Positions 1-8,778 of a stretch of 62,580 nt of DNA are shown here, one piece after another (positions within the stretch are counted from its first letter, which is position 1; every line of letters begins with the position of its first letter). The DNA comes from Streptomyces griseicoloratus (GTDB taxonomy: Bacteria > Actinomycetota > Actinomycetes > Streptomycetales > Streptomycetaceae). The stretch lies in the NCBI RefSeq assembly GCF_014534645.1, contig NZ_JACVQF010000212.1:1-62580 (forward strand), written 5' to 3'. The position numbers and the translations under genes were made by a program. The notes below the pieces were generated by a model that did not search any database, was not told where the DNA came from, and saw only the letters and a program-made list of their open reading frames with translations.

Positions 1-30
1 GAGGTACCCCCAGGGCGGCACGGGTGGGCG
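1..30. repeat. Dispersed repeat, copy 1 (inverted relative to copy 2)
   Basis: The first 30 bases are the exact reverse complement of 19838-19867. The copy may extend to the left of the window. It is followed at 31-56 by a second GGGGGTACCCCC-type palindromic stretch and GGGGGAGGCAC, and the same GGGGGAGGCAC motif follows copy 2 at 19886-19896. It looks like a short interspersed palindromic element of the kind seen in Streptomyces intergenic DNA. Confidence 0.7.
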
Positions 31-131
31 CTGGGGGTACCCCCTCTGGGGGAGGCACCCCGGCAGCGCCGGGCCGCGCGTCCCACCCCGGCCCGCAGCC
101 ACGCCGCGCACCCGGGAGCGCCGGGCCGCGC

Positions 132-1964
132 TCACACCGCCCGCGCGTCCCGCTCCGCCACCCGGTGCGCGCACGGGCGCCGCGTGGGCGTGCGACGGCG
201 CAGGAAGCGAGGCAGGGGCGGGGCAACGTTGACGAAGCCCTCCGCCTGCATCGCGGCGAGGCCGATGCGGGGCAGGTCGGCGGAGGCGCGGTAGACGACG
301 AAGCGGGGTTCCCAGCGGGGCCGGAACTTGGCGTTGAACTTGTACAGGGACTCGATCTGGAACCACCGGGAGAGGAACACCAGCAGTCCCCGCCAGGCGC
401 GCAGCACCGGACCCGCGCCGATCTTCTCCCCGCGCGCCAGGGCCGAGCGGAACATCGCGAAGTTCAGCGAGACGCGCTCGATGCCGAGCCTCGGGGCGGC
501 CTGGAGGGCGGCCACGATCAGCAGCTCGTTCATGCCGGGGTCGGCCGAGCGGTCGCGGCGCATCAGGTCCAGGGAGACGCCGTCGCTGCCCCAGGGCACG
601 AAGTGCAGGACCGCCCTCAGATCGCCGTACGCGCCGGGCTCGGCGTCCGGCTTGTGTGCGGTGGCGACCAGGCAGTCCCCGTCCGCGGGGTCGCCGACGC
701 GGCCCAGCGCCATGGAGAAGCCGCGCTCGGTGTCGGTGCCGCGCCAGTCGTCGGCGGCGCGGCGGATGCGGTCCAGCTCGGCGTCGCCGAGGTCACGGAC
801 ACGTCGTACCCGGGTCTCGTAACCGGCGCGCTCGATGCGCTTGACCATCTGGCGCACGTTGCGCATCGCGCGGCCGGCGAGCGAGAAATCCGCGACGTCC
901 ACCACCGCCTCGTCGCCCAGTTCGAGGGCGTCGAGCCCGGTCTCGCGGGTCCACACCTCTCCGCCGGTCTCGGAGCAGCCCATGACGGCGGGGGTCCAGG
1001 AGTGGGCGCGGGCCTCGTCCATGAAGCGCTCGATGGCGCCCGGCCACGCCTCGACGTCACCGATCGGGTCGCCGCTGGCCAGCATCACCCCGGAGACGAC
1101 GCGGTAGGTCACGGCCGCCTTGCCGCTGGGGGAGAAGACGACGGCCTTGTCGCGGCGCAGCGCGAAGTGGCCGAGGGAGTCCCGGCCGCCGTGCTTGGCG
1201 AGCAGCGCGCGCAGGCGTGCCTCGTCCTCCTCCGTCAGGCGTGCGGCGGGGTGTTCGGGGCGGAAGGCCAGGTAGACGGTGGTGACGGCGGTGAGCAGGC
1301 CGAGTGCGCCGAGGGAGAAGGCCACCGTCGAGGAGGTGCTGCCCCGGTAGTGGACCGGCCCCTCCACGCCGAACAGGCCGTACAGCACGTGCGTGATGCG
1401 GTCGGCCAGGCTCGGATCGCCGGCCATGCGGTGCGGGTGGGCGCTGACGACGACCAGTCCGAGCGCGAGGGAACCTGCGCTCATGAGCACGAAGTTGGCC
1501 AGCGCCCGCCACCGGCTGCGCGGATCGGGCAGCGCGGCGAACTGGTCCCGGTGCCGCAGCAGCGGTGCGAGCAGCGCCAGCGAGATCAGCACCCCGACGA
1601 GGGAGTGACGGTAGGTGAACTGCGCCACGGCGCCGAGCGGCAGCAGGGCGACGGCCGCCCGCCACGCCCGGCGTTTGCGGCGCCCCAGGCCGTGCGCGAG
1701 CAGCAGCAACAGCACCCCGGCGCTGAGCGAGAGCGCCGCGGCGAACGGGCCGAACGCGCCGGGCAGCACCTCGGCGAGGGCGTGCACACGGCTGTGCCGG
1801 AACCGTGGGAAGACGCCCGCGGCGATGTCCAGCACGCCGACGAAGGAGCAGGCTCTGCCGACGAGGACGGGCACGGCCTCCGGGCGCGGGCCGCGCGGTA
1901 TCCGGCGCACGCTCATGGACTGGGGAACCCCACCCGACATTTCCTCATCTGTCCTGACAGACAT
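132..1964 (-). CDS. MprF-like membrane protein with C-terminal DUF2156 aminoacyltransferase domain
   Basis: The N-terminal ~240 residues contain several hydrophobic segments. The C-terminal ~330 residues resemble the phosphatidylglycerol lysyltransferase catalytic (DUF2156, GNAT-fold) domain, including the stretch GDPIGDVEAWPGAIERFMDE and the C-terminal FNAKFRPRWEPRFVVY, typical of MprF/LysX-N proteins. Family members move lysine or alanine from aminoacyl-tRNA to phosphatidylglycerol, changing envelope charge and resistance to cationic peptides. No tRNA-synthetase domain follows, so this is the short form rather than mycobacterial LysX. The start is uncertain: ATG codons at 1964, 1940 and 1916 are all in frame with weak ribosome binding sites. 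Divergent from the esterase gene at 2124. Confidence 0.75.
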   Translation of the reverse strand: MSVRTDEEMSGGVPQSMSVRRIPRGPRPEAVPVLVGRACSFVGVLDIAAGVFPRFRHSRVHALAEVLPGAFGPFAAALSLSAGVLLLLLAHGLGRRKRRAWRAAVALLPLGAVAQFTYRHSLVGVLISLALLAPLLRHRDQFAALPDPRSRWRALANFVLMSAGSLALGLVVVSAHPHRMAGDPSLADRITHVLYGLFGVEGPVHYRGSTSSTVAFSLGALGLLTAVTTVYLAFRPEHPAARLTEEDEARLRALLAKHGGRDSLGHFALRRDKAVVFSPSGKAAVTYRVVSGVMLASGDPIGDVEAWPGAIERFMDEARAHSWTPAVMGCSETGGEVWTRETGLDALELGDEAVVDVADFSLAGRAMRNVRQMVKRIERAGYETRVRRVRDLGDAELDRIRRAADDWRGTDTERGFSMALGRVGDPADGDCLVATAHKPDAEPGAYGDLRAVLHFVPWGSDGVSLDLMRRDRSADPGMNELLIVAALQAAPRLGIERVSLNFAMFRSALARGEKIGAGPVLRAWRGLLVFLSRWFQIESLYKFNAKFRPRWEPRFVVYRASADLPRIGLAAMQAEGFVNVAPPLPRFLRRRTPTRRPCAHRVAERDARAV

Positions 1965-2123
1965 CGCATCCCGTGGTTCTGCGAGAGATCGTGGATCCGG
2001 CCCCGATTCGGGCATCCGGCGACATTGCGCCCTCTAGGACGGTGTCTCGGAGGGAGAGGTTCACTCCCCCTCGCACGGAAAAGCCCGGACAGAATCACGG
2101 AAAGCGCAGGCAGGTAGCGACGC

Positions 2124-3248
2124 ATGGGTCTCACGAGCAACACGGTGCTTGCGCTGGCGGTGCTGTCCGGTGTGCTGCTGTTCGCCGGCACGGTCTGGCT
2201 GTGGCCGCGGCTGGCCCGGCGCAGCCTGCGGGCCGTCGCCGGGCGGATCGGGCTGCTGCTCGCCACGCAGCTCGCCGTCTTCGCCGCGGTCGGCCTCGCC
2301 GCCAACCAGGCGTTCGGCTTCTACGCCGGCTGGGCGGACCTGTTCGGGCGGGAGACCGGCCAGGGGGTCGTCGTCGACCACGCGGCGGGCGATCCGGGCG
2401 GCTCGCTCCAGGTGGTCGGCACCCGGCGGGTGAACGCGGCCGGCAGCACCCGGCCTGAGGTCGCGGGCCAGATCCAGAAGGTCGAGCTCACCGGCCGTAC
2501 GACGCACATCGCGACATCCGCCTACGTGTACCTGCCGCCGGAGTACTTCCAGTCCCGCCACCGCACCCGTACGTTCCCCGCGGCCGTCGTCCTGACCGGC
2601 TACCCGGGCACGGCCGAGGCGCTGGTGGACAAGCTGCACTATCCGCGCACGGCCCTGGAGCTGGCCAGGGCGGGCCGGATGCAGCCGATGATCCTGGTGA
2701 TGCTGCGCCCCACGGTCGCGCCACCGCGGGACACGGAGTGCGTGGACGTCCCGGGCGGACCGCAGACGGAGACGTTCTTCGCCGAGGACCTTCCCGGCGC
2801 CGTGCTCGCCCACTACCGCGTGGGCCGGAAACCGGGCAGCTGGGGCATCGTCGGGGACTCGACGGGCGGTTACTGCGCGCTGAAGCTCGCCATGCACCAC
2901 CCCGGGGTGTACGCGGCCGGGGCCGGTCTGTCCGCGTACTACGACGCGCCGAGCGACCCCACCACGGGCGACCTCTTCCACGGTGACGAGGAACTGAGGA
3001 ATCGGGCCGACCTCTGGTGGTATCTCAAACACATGCCCGCTCCCGACACTTCGCTGCTCGTCACCAGCAGCAAGGCCGGCGAGACGAACTACAAGGACAC
3101 GCTGGAGTTCATTGAGCGGGTCAAGGCGAGGAAGCCGACGCGGATCTCGTCGATCATCCTCGAAAGCGGCGGGCACAACTTCAATACGTGGCGGCGCGAG
3201 ATTCCCGCGACCCTGCAGTGGCTCGGCGGACGCCTGAGCGGCCGCTGA
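2124..3248 (+). CDS. Membrane-anchored alpha/beta-hydrolase (esterase D/antigen 85-like)
   Basis: 374 residues. Two N-terminal hydrophobic segments (about 5-25 and 42-65) are followed by an extracytoplasmic hydrolase domain. The nucleophile elbow GDSTGG (nucleophile Ser), an acidic residue region and the late ESGGHNFNTW (candidate catalytic His) give a serine-hydrolase triad. The fold resembles putative esterase/mycolyltransferase-like proteins, which act on ester bonds outside the membrane. The substrate is unknown. The start ATG has a modest AGG-rich site upstream. Confidence 0.75.
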   Translation: MGLTSNTVLALAVLSGVLLFAGTVWLWPRLARRSLRAVAGRIGLLLATQLAVFAAVGLAANQAFGFYAGWADLFGRETGQGVVVDHAAGDPGGSLQVVGTRRVNAAGSTRPEVAGQIQKVELTGRTTHIATSAYVYLPPEYFQSRHRTRTFPAAVVLTGYPGTAEALVDKLHYPRTALELARAGRMQPMILVMLRPTVAPPRDTECVDVPGGPQTETFFAEDLPGAVLAHYRVGRKPGSWGIVGDSTGGYCALKLAMHHPGVYAAGAGLSAYYDAPSDPTTGDLFHGDEELRNRADLWWYLKHMPAPDTSLLVTSSKAGETNYKDTLEFIERVKARKPTRISSIILESGGHNFNTWRREIPATLQWLGGRLSGR

Positions 3249-3403
3249 CGAGAGCCGCCGGCGGAGGGCCCGCCGGGTGAGACTGAAAATGATCTTGAGT
3301 TAATTCCCCTTCCGGTGGACGAGTGGATTCCTGATGCCCTGTGAACCCTTGGGAGACCGCTGAGTTTTTACGGGGCGGGGCGCCAAGATTCGCCTACGCG
3401 CGG

Positions 3404-3409
3404 TAAGTT
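3404..3409 (+). promoter_or_regulatory. Candidate -10 box of a leaderless promoter
   Basis: TAAGTT lies 7 bases before the ATG at 3417, so transcription would begin at or next to the start codon. No ribosome binding site is visible and no good -35 was found. Confidence 0.4.
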
Positions 3410-3416
3410 TCTGGCC

Positions 3417-4589
3417 ATGCCACGTGGACGTCACCGTCATTCCCCGCCTCTGCACAGGCTGCTTCCTCCGTCGGCGATAGCAGGCGTCTCCGTCGTCTGC
3501 GCCCTCGGCCCCTGGGTGTTCAGCGAGACGCTGATCCTTCGTTCGCTGGCCGCGGCCGCCGCGGTGACGGCGGTCGCCGGCGCGTTCGTCATGCGCCGCT
3601 GGGACGCCCAGGCGGGCAAGCGCGTCGCCGACCTCACGCGCGCGCGTGCGAGCGACGAGTGGCGTCACGAGGAACGGGTCGCCGAACTGGAGTCCGACCT
3701 GGAGGAGTCGCGCGAGCTGCGCCAGAAGCTGGAGCACCGGCTGCGGGCGAAGCGCGCGGAGCTGGCCGGGCTGCGCAACGAGCACGCCGCCCTGCTGCGG
3801 CGGTACGCCACGGCGGAGACCGAGCGCGCCACCGCGCTGGAGGGCCGCCGCCTGCTGGAGATCGAGGCCGCGTCCCCGGCGCCCGCGCTGCCGCCGGCGC
3901 GGACGGCGCCGGCCGAGGAGCCGCCGGTCCAGGAGGCCGGTGAGGAGACCCCGGAGACTCCCGCCGTCTTCTCGCCGGAGGGCGCCCCGCTGTTCCAGCG
4001 GGCCCGGGCGGCGCTGTCGCGGTTCGACGGCGAGACCGTCGCCGGCACGGACGCCGGCGAGAGCGCCACCGGCTCGGACGACGGCGGCGAAGGTGGCGAG
4101 GCCGCGGCCCCTGCCGGACCCGCCGCGGGGGAGGACGAGGCACAGGGGCAGCCCGAGGCGGCCGACGGGCACCGGCGCTCGGCCGCCACCACGACCGCCC
4201 GGCCGGACGACCGGCCCGCGCAGTCCGCACCGCAGCCCGCGGGGCACTTCACGGTGCCGGCCGCGGTGGCCGTCGTACCGGCCGCTCCCGCGCGGCGCCC
4301 GGTCGTCGAGGGCGGCTTCGACTTCTTCGGCACGAAGAACGCCGAGGACGGCACGTCGCCGAACGCCGAGGACGGCACGTCGACGCCCGAGGCCCTGGAG
4401 GACGTCCAGAACGAGGACCTCGCCGACGTGGTCGGCCCGGAGGCCCTCGCCCTGCACAAGGCCGAGGAGGAGGCCGGGGCCGAACCGGCCGACGAGAAGT
4501 CCCGGGCCGCGGGCCAGGTGATCGACCTGACGGCCCACGACGAGACGGAACAGATCGACGTACAGGGACTGCGCAGCGCGGCGTCCTGA
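3417..4589 (+). CDS. Membrane protein with coiled coil and acidic low-complexity tail, function unknown
   Basis: 390 residues. Two short hydrophobic segments (about 20-35 and 40-58) precede a charged, heptad-like coiled coil (about 65-145, rich in E, R, L and A). A long Ala/Pro/Glu-rich, probably disordered tail follows. A 24-base duplication gives two consecutive NAEDGTS copies near residues 308-321. I do not recognise a catalytic motif. It may be a cytoplasmic scaffold anchored to the membrane, in the style of Streptomyces conserved membrane proteins. It starts on a leaderless-type ATG and is convergent with the PH-domain gene at 4626. Confidence 0.7.
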   Translation: MPRGRHRHSPPLHRLLPPSAIAGVSVVCALGPWVFSETLILRSLAAAAAVTAVAGAFVMRRWDAQAGKRVADLTRARASDEWRHEERVAELESDLEESRELRQKLEHRLRAKRAELAGLRNEHAALLRRYATAETERATALEGRRLLEIEAASPAPALPPARTAPAEEPPVQEAGEETPETPAVFSPEGAPLFQRARAALSRFDGETVAGTDAGESATGSDDGGEGGEAAAPAGPAAGEDEAQGQPEAADGHRRSAATTTARPDDRPAQSAPQPAGHFTVPAAVAVVPAAPARRPVVEGGFDFFGTKNAEDGTSPNAEDGTSTPEALEDVQNEDLADVVGPEALALHKAEEEAGAEPADEKSRAAGQVIDLTAHDETEQIDVQGLRSAAS

Positions 4590-4625
4590 CTCCGGCCGGC
4601 GGGGCCGACAGGGCGGACAGGGCCG

Positions 4626-5942
4626 TCAGGCCATCCACCGGTCCGGGCGGGCGTCGCGGCGGCCCGTCCGGGACCGCTCCGCCTGGGCGTGCAGCAGCCG
4701 TGCCGCCTCGTCGGCGTCCCGCAGCCGGGCGGTGACGGTCTTGTTCGCCCCCGTGTCCACGCGGACGTCGGCGACCCGCCACACCCGCTGCCACGGCCCC
4801 TGCGTCAGGCGCACGCTCTGCACCTTGGCGTGCGGCACCAGCGCGAGGCTGCGCCGCAGCAGCCCGTGCCGGGCGGCGAACACCGCGTCGGTGACGACGA
4901 GCCCGTAACCGCGCCACCACAGCGGCCGGCACCGCCAGGACCGCCGCGGCGGCCGGGACAGCGACGAGCGGGCCGGTACGGTCACCCCGGGCAGCACGCG
5001 CGCGACGACGGACTCGGCGATCTCGCGCGGGGCGACGGGCAGCAGCACGGAGTTCGACGACCCGGCCACGTCCAGCTCCACCCGCACCCAGCCGCGCCCC
5101 CGCCACAGCAGCGGCTCCACGATCCGCACGGTCTGCACCCGGCCCGGCGGCACCGTCTCGTGGGCGCGGTCCAGCAGCCCGTGGTCGATGCGGAGCCCGT
5201 CGGGCGACTCGGCCACCGTCCAGTCGTACTCACCGACGAACCGCCCCACGCTGCTCGCGCCCGCCGCGCCCAGCAGCGGCAGGGCGGTCGCCAGGACCGT
5301 CCACAGGTTGTGGGTGGCGAGCCACAGCAGCGTCGGTACGACCACGGCGGCGACCAGCGTGCCCCAGGTGGCGCCGGTCAGCAGCAGCGAGACGGCGAGG
5401 ACGCCGGGCGGCACGCGCAGCAGCTGCCGGGAGGGTGCCTCCCCGACCTCGTGCGCGGTCTCGGGTGCGAAGCCGGCCGCCCGCGCCAGCAGCTCGGCAC
5501 GCAGGGCGCGTGCCTCGTCGGCGCCCAGGAAGGCCAGCTCGTCCTTCTTGTCGGTGCCTATGACGTCGAGTTTGAGTTTGGCGACCCCCGCGACGCGCGC
5601 GAGCAGCGGCTGGGTGACGTCGATGGCCTGGACGCGTTCCAGCCGGATGTGCGCGGTGCGCCGGAACAGCAGGCCGGTACGGATGCGCAGCTCGGTGTCC
5701 GTCACCGCGAAGTGGGTGAACCACCAGGTCAGGAAGCCGTACAGGGCGGCGGCGGGGATCAGCACGGCGAGGCCGATCAGCAGCGTGGTCGTGGTCAGCC
5801 GGGTCAGCTGGCGCTGCGCCTGGTCGGGGTCGTGCACGGCCCAGCCGACGAGCACGGCGACCGGTGCCCACGCCCGCCGCAGCGGGGTGACGGGGTGCAG
5901 CCGCCGCTCGGTCACCTCCTCGCGGGGCTCCGTGGTGCTCAC
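4626..5942 (-). CDS. Bacterial PH-domain (DUF304/bPH_2) membrane protein, YdbT-like
   Basis: 438 residues from the GTG at 5942. It has two N-terminal membrane segments, then repeated bPH_2-type units (for example FAVTDTELRIRTGLLFRRTA, then ERVQAIDVTQPLLAR, and later YGLVVTDAVFAARHGLLRRS with ALVPHAKVQSVRLTQGPWQR). This resembles the larger member of Bacillus YdbS/YdbT pairs, which are implicated in membrane stress tolerance. Its GTG overlaps the TGA of the upstream smaller PH gene (GTGA), so the two are translationally coupled. Confidence 0.8.
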   Translation of the reverse strand: MSTTEPREEVTERRLHPVTPLRRAWAPVAVLVGWAVHDPDQAQRQLTRLTTTTLLIGLAVLIPAAALYGFLTWWFTHFAVTDTELRIRTGLLFRRTAHIRLERVQAIDVTQPLLARVAGVAKLKLDVIGTDKKDELAFLGADEARALRAELLARAAGFAPETAHEVGEAPSRQLLRVPPGVLAVSLLLTGATWGTLVAAVVVPTLLWLATHNLWTVLATALPLLGAAGASSVGRFVGEYDWTVAESPDGLRIDHGLLDRAHETVPPGRVQTVRIVEPLLWRGRGWVRVELDVAGSSNSVLLPVAPREIAESVVARVLPGVTVPARSSLSRPPRRSWRCRPLWWRGYGLVVTDAVFAARHGLLRRSLALVPHAKVQSVRLTQGPWQRVWRVADVRVDTGANKTVTARLRDADEAARLLHAQAERSRTGRRDARPDRWMA

Positions 5943-6460
5943 AGCCCCGCCGATCGGGCCTCGCCCAGCTCGGTGAGCCGGTCGCGCAGCCGTTCCGCCT
6001 CGGCCGGGTCGAGGCCCGGGATGGTCGCGTCGGTCGCGGCGGCGGCCGTGTGCAGCTGCACGCTGGCCAGCCCGAAGTGCCGCTCGACCGGCCCGGAGGT
6101 GACCTCGACCAGCTGCATCCGCCCGTACGGCACGACGGTCTCCTCGCGCCACAGCACACCCCGGCTGATCAGCAGGTCGTCGGCGCGCTCGGCGTAGCGC
6201 CAGGAGCGCCAGTTCCGCTCCAGCATCACCCAGCCCCAGACCATCAGGGCGAGCGGCAGCAGCGCGAAGACCGCCCACACCGGTCCCGCGAACAGCCCGG
6301 GCAGCAGTCCGGCGGCGAGCGCGCACAGCCCCAGCCACACCACCAGCAGCAGCCGTCGCATCCGCAGCAGCCCCGGTGGCAGCCCGGTCCACACCGGCTC
6401 GTCCCGCGCCGCTTCCGTCGCCCCCGCCGTGCCCGCGTCGCCCGGGCTCCCCGTCTCCAT
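5939..6460 (-). CDS. Bacterial PH-domain membrane protein, YdbS-like
   Basis: 173 residues from the ATG at 6460. Two adjacent membrane spans (about 35-75) are followed by one bPH_2 domain ([20 protein letters not shown], then [20 protein letters not shown]). It is the smaller partner of the coupled PH-domain gene downstream. It is divergent from nuoD2: only 31 bases separate the two start codons, so their promoters must overlap. Confidence 0.8.
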   Translation of the reverse strand: METGSPGDAGTAGATEAARDEPVWTGLPPGLLRMRRLLLVVWLGLCALAAGLLPGLFAGPVWAVFALLPLALMVWGWVMLERNWRSWRYAERADDLLISRGVLWREETVVPYGRMQLVEVTSGPVERHFGLASVQLHTAAAATDATIPGLDPAEAERLRDRLTELGEARSAGL

Positions 6461-6491
6461 GAGCCCAGCGTACGTAGGAGAGACTGTGTGC

Positions 6492-7643
6492 ATGACTCCT
6501 ACGACGGAGACCATGGTCGGCATCGGCGGCGCCGCGGAGAGCACCGACATGGTGCTCAACATCGGACCCCAGCACCCCTCCACGCACGGCGTGCTGCGAC
6601 TGCGGCTGGTCCTGGACGGTGAGCGCATCACGCGCGCGGAGCCCGTGATCGGCTACATGCACCGCGGTGCGGAGAAGCTGTTCGAGGCGCGCGACTACCG
6701 CCAGATCATCGTGCTCGCCAACCGCCACGACTGGCTGTCGGCGTTCTCCAACGAGCTGGGCGTGGTCCTCGCGGTGGAACGCATGCTCGGCATGGAGGTC
6801 CCCACGCGCGCGGTGTGGCTGCGCACGCTGCTCGCGGAGCTGAACCGGGTGCTCAACCACCTGATGTTCCTCGGCTCGTACCCGCTGGAACTGGGCGGCA
6901 TCACCCCGGTCTTCTACGCGTTCCGGGAGCGGGAGGTGCTGCAGAACGTCATGGAGGAGGTCTCCGGCGGGCGCATGCACTACATGTTCAACCGCGTCGG
7001 CGGCCTCAAGGAGGACCTGCCGGCCGGCTGGACCGCACGCGCGCGTGCCGCCGTCTCCGCCGTGCGCTCGCGCATGGACGTCTTCGACGACCTGGTGCTG
7101 GGCAACGAGATCTTCCGGGGCCGGACGCGAGGAGTGGGCGCGCTGACGCCCGAGGCCGTGCACGCCTACGGCGTCAGCGGCCCGATCGCGCGCGCCTCGG
7201 GCGTCGACTTCGACCTGCGCCGCGACGAGCCGTACCTCGCCTACGGCGAGCTCCAGGACACCCTGAAGGTCGTCACCCGGACCGAGGGCGACTGCCTCGC
7301 CCGCTTCGAGTGCCTGCTGGACCAGACGCACAACTCCCTCGACCTCGCCGACGCCTGTCTGGACCGCCTGGCCGAGCTGCCTCCCGGTCCGGTCAACCAG
7401 CGGCTCCCCAAGGTCCTGAAGGCGCCCGAGGGCCACACGTACGCGTGGACCGAGAACCCCCTCGGCATCAACGGCTACTACCTGGTCAGCAAGGGCGAGA
7501 AGACCCCGTACCGGCTGAAGCTGCGCTCGGCCTCGTACAACAACATCCAGGCGCTGACGGAACTGCTGCCCGGAACGCTGGTCGCGGACATGGTGGCGAT
7601 CCTCGGGTCACTGTTCTTCGTGGTCGGGGACATCGACAAGTAG
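6492..7643 (+). CDS. nuoD: NADH-quinone oxidoreductase subunit D, orphan paralogue (NuoD2)
   Basis: 383 residues. It carries the NuoD/NDUFS2 signatures [14 protein letters not shown] (about 23-36) and [12 protein letters not shown] (about 54-65), and the family C-terminus ending near [12 protein letters not shown]. In respiratory complex I this subunit forms the quinone pocket with NuoB. Here it stands alone, with no other nuo gene nearby, so it is a second copy in addition to the nuo operon that Streptomyces normally carry elsewhere. The ATG at 6492 was chosen over in-frame upstream starts because GTAGGAG lies ~10 bases ahead. It converges on and overlaps (36 bases) an NDUFAF7-like methyltransferase; NDUFAF7 methylates the equivalent subunit in mitochondria, on the arginine that aligns with Arg58 here. 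Confidence 0.9.
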   Translation: MTPTTETMVGIGGAAESTDMVLNIGPQHPSTHGVLRLRLVLDGERITRAEPVIGYMHRGAEKLFEARDYRQIIVLANRHDWLSAFSNELGVVLAVERMLGMEVPTRAVWLRTLLAELNRVLNHLMFLGSYPLELGGITPVFYAFREREVLQNVMEEVSGGRMHYMFNRVGGLKEDLPAGWTARARAAVSAVRSRMDVFDDLVLGNEIFRGRTRGVGALTPEAVHAYGVSGPIARASGVDFDLRRDEPYLAYGELQDTLKVVTRTEGDCLARFECLLDQTHNSLDLADACLDRLAELPPGPVNQRLPKVLKAPEGHTYAWTENPLGINGYYLVSKGEKTPYRLKLRSASYNNIQALTELLPGTLVADMVAILGSLFFVVGDIDK

Positions 7644-8660
7644 CGCGAGCGGATCGGCCGTCCCGACCGGCTGCGTCAGCCACACGAAGTCGCCGAGCCC
7701 GCCCGGCGCGGTCAGTTCGGCGGCCTCCGAGGCGCCCGCGAGGGCGCGGACGTACGCCGCGGGGTCGGCCGTCGCGAGCGTGAGCGGGGGGCGTGCGCCG
7801 GTGAGGCCGAGGGCGCGCAGGGCGTCGCGCTGGGGGAGCAGACGCGCACCGGGGAGCGCGCACGCCGTGGCGCACGCGTCCAGCGCCACATGGGCGGTGA
7901 TGTCGCACGACCCGTCCGGCACGGGCGCCGTCTCGCGGCCCTGCCGGAAACCGGTGAGCGTCCCGAACGGCGGACGCGTACCCGCCGTGTGCGCGTAGTC
8001 GGCGGCCACGGCGAGCCCCCTGCCGACCGCCGACACGGCGGACGCCCAGGCGGTGTCCCGGGGCAGGCCGATCTCGGCCCGCAGCCCCTCCTCGGCCGGC
8101 AGGGGCCACCACCGCGCCAGCCACCGAGCCTCCGCCCCGGCGACCGGCTCCCCCAGCCGCTCGGTCCCGTCGCCCCGGACCAGCACGCGACGGACCACAC
8201 CCGCGGAGTCCACCTCCGCCACGTCCACCGGTACGTTGTCCAGCCACTCGTTGGCGAACAGCAGCCCGGTGATCCCCCGCGGCGGCTCCGGCAGCCACTC
8301 GATCCGGTGGTCCAGGCCCTGCGGCCGGCCGGCGATCTCGACGGCGTACGCGCGCGTGCGGGCGGCCACCTCGGCGGGCAGCGCGGCGAGGACCCCGGTG
8401 ACCAGCTCGCCCCGTCCGGCCGCCATGTCCACGAAATCCAGCGTCGCGGGCCGGCCCAGCGCCTCGTCGACCCGGCACAGCAGCCGCGCCACGGCCCCGG
8501 CGAACAGCGGCGACGCGTGCACGGACGTGCGGAAGTGCCCCGCGGGGCCCTCCGGCCCGCGGTAGAAACCGTCCGGTCCGTAGAGGGCCTCCCGCATGGC
8601 GTCCCTCCAGCCCCGCCACTCGCCGGATGTCCCCGCTGTCCCTGTTGTCCCTCGCGTCAC
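7608..8660 (-). CDS. SAM-dependent methyltransferase, NDUFAF7/MidA (COG1565) family, divergent
   Basis: 350 residues. It has a SAM-binding glycine motif [12 protein letters not shown] (about 75-86), the family segment [19 protein letters not shown] (about 153-171, equivalent to the NE-(F/L)-D-x-(L/V)-P motif) and a later D-Y-x-H...GTLTGF...DITAHV block typical of COG1565 proteins. NDUFAF7 symmetrically dimethylates an arginine of complex I subunit NDUFS2. It converges with the NDUFS2 homologue nuoD2, sharing 36 bases at the 3' ends. The family assignment is from motif memory, and this member is clearly diverged. Start at 8660 is uncertain; an ATG closer to [12 protein letters not shown] is possible. 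Confidence 0.7.
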   Translation of the reverse strand: MTRGTTGTAGTSGEWRGWRDAMREALYGPDGFYRGPEGPAGHFRTSVHASPLFAGAVARLLCRVDEALGRPATLDFVDMAAGRGELVTGVLAALPAEVAARTRAYAVEIAGRPQGLDHRIEWLPEPPRGITGLLFANEWLDNVPVDVAEVDSAGVVRRVLVRGDGTERLGEPVAGAEARWLARWWPLPAEEGLRAEIGLPRDTAWASAVSAVGRGLAVAADYAHTAGTRPPFGTLTGFRQGRETAPVPDGSCDITAHVALDACATACALPGARLLPQRDALRALGLTGARPPLTLATADPAAYVRALAGASEAAELTAPGGLGDFVWLTQPVGTADPLALLVDVPDHEEQ

Positions 8661-8765
8661 GGGGCCAGGCTAAGCGCACAGGGGAACGGTGCCTCCACCT
8701 TGCGGAGTATGCGCAGGGGGCGCGGATCGGTCCTCCGGTTGACCCCTGCACCTATCACGCTTCCC

Positions 8766-8771
8766 TACGCT
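8766..8771 (+). promoter_or_regulatory. Candidate -10 box, leaderless promoter of histidine kinase gene
   Basis: TACGCT lies 7 bases before the GTG at 8779. A TTGACC is present at 8739-8744, but 21 bases separates it from the -10 box, which is too far for a standard -35. Confidence 0.4.
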
Positions 8772-8778
8772 GGGTTAC

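Noticed and set aside
24-2117. A 697-codon plus-strand frame across the MprF-like gene
   Set aside because: It is the antisense shadow of the real minus-strand gene; the product has Gly/Ala/Arg/Gln-rich composition and no ribosome binding site.
7608-7643. Possible frameshift or misassembly at the nuoD2/methyltransferase overlap
   Set aside because: Both proteins end in plausible family C-termini, so a true 36-base convergent overlap is more likely.
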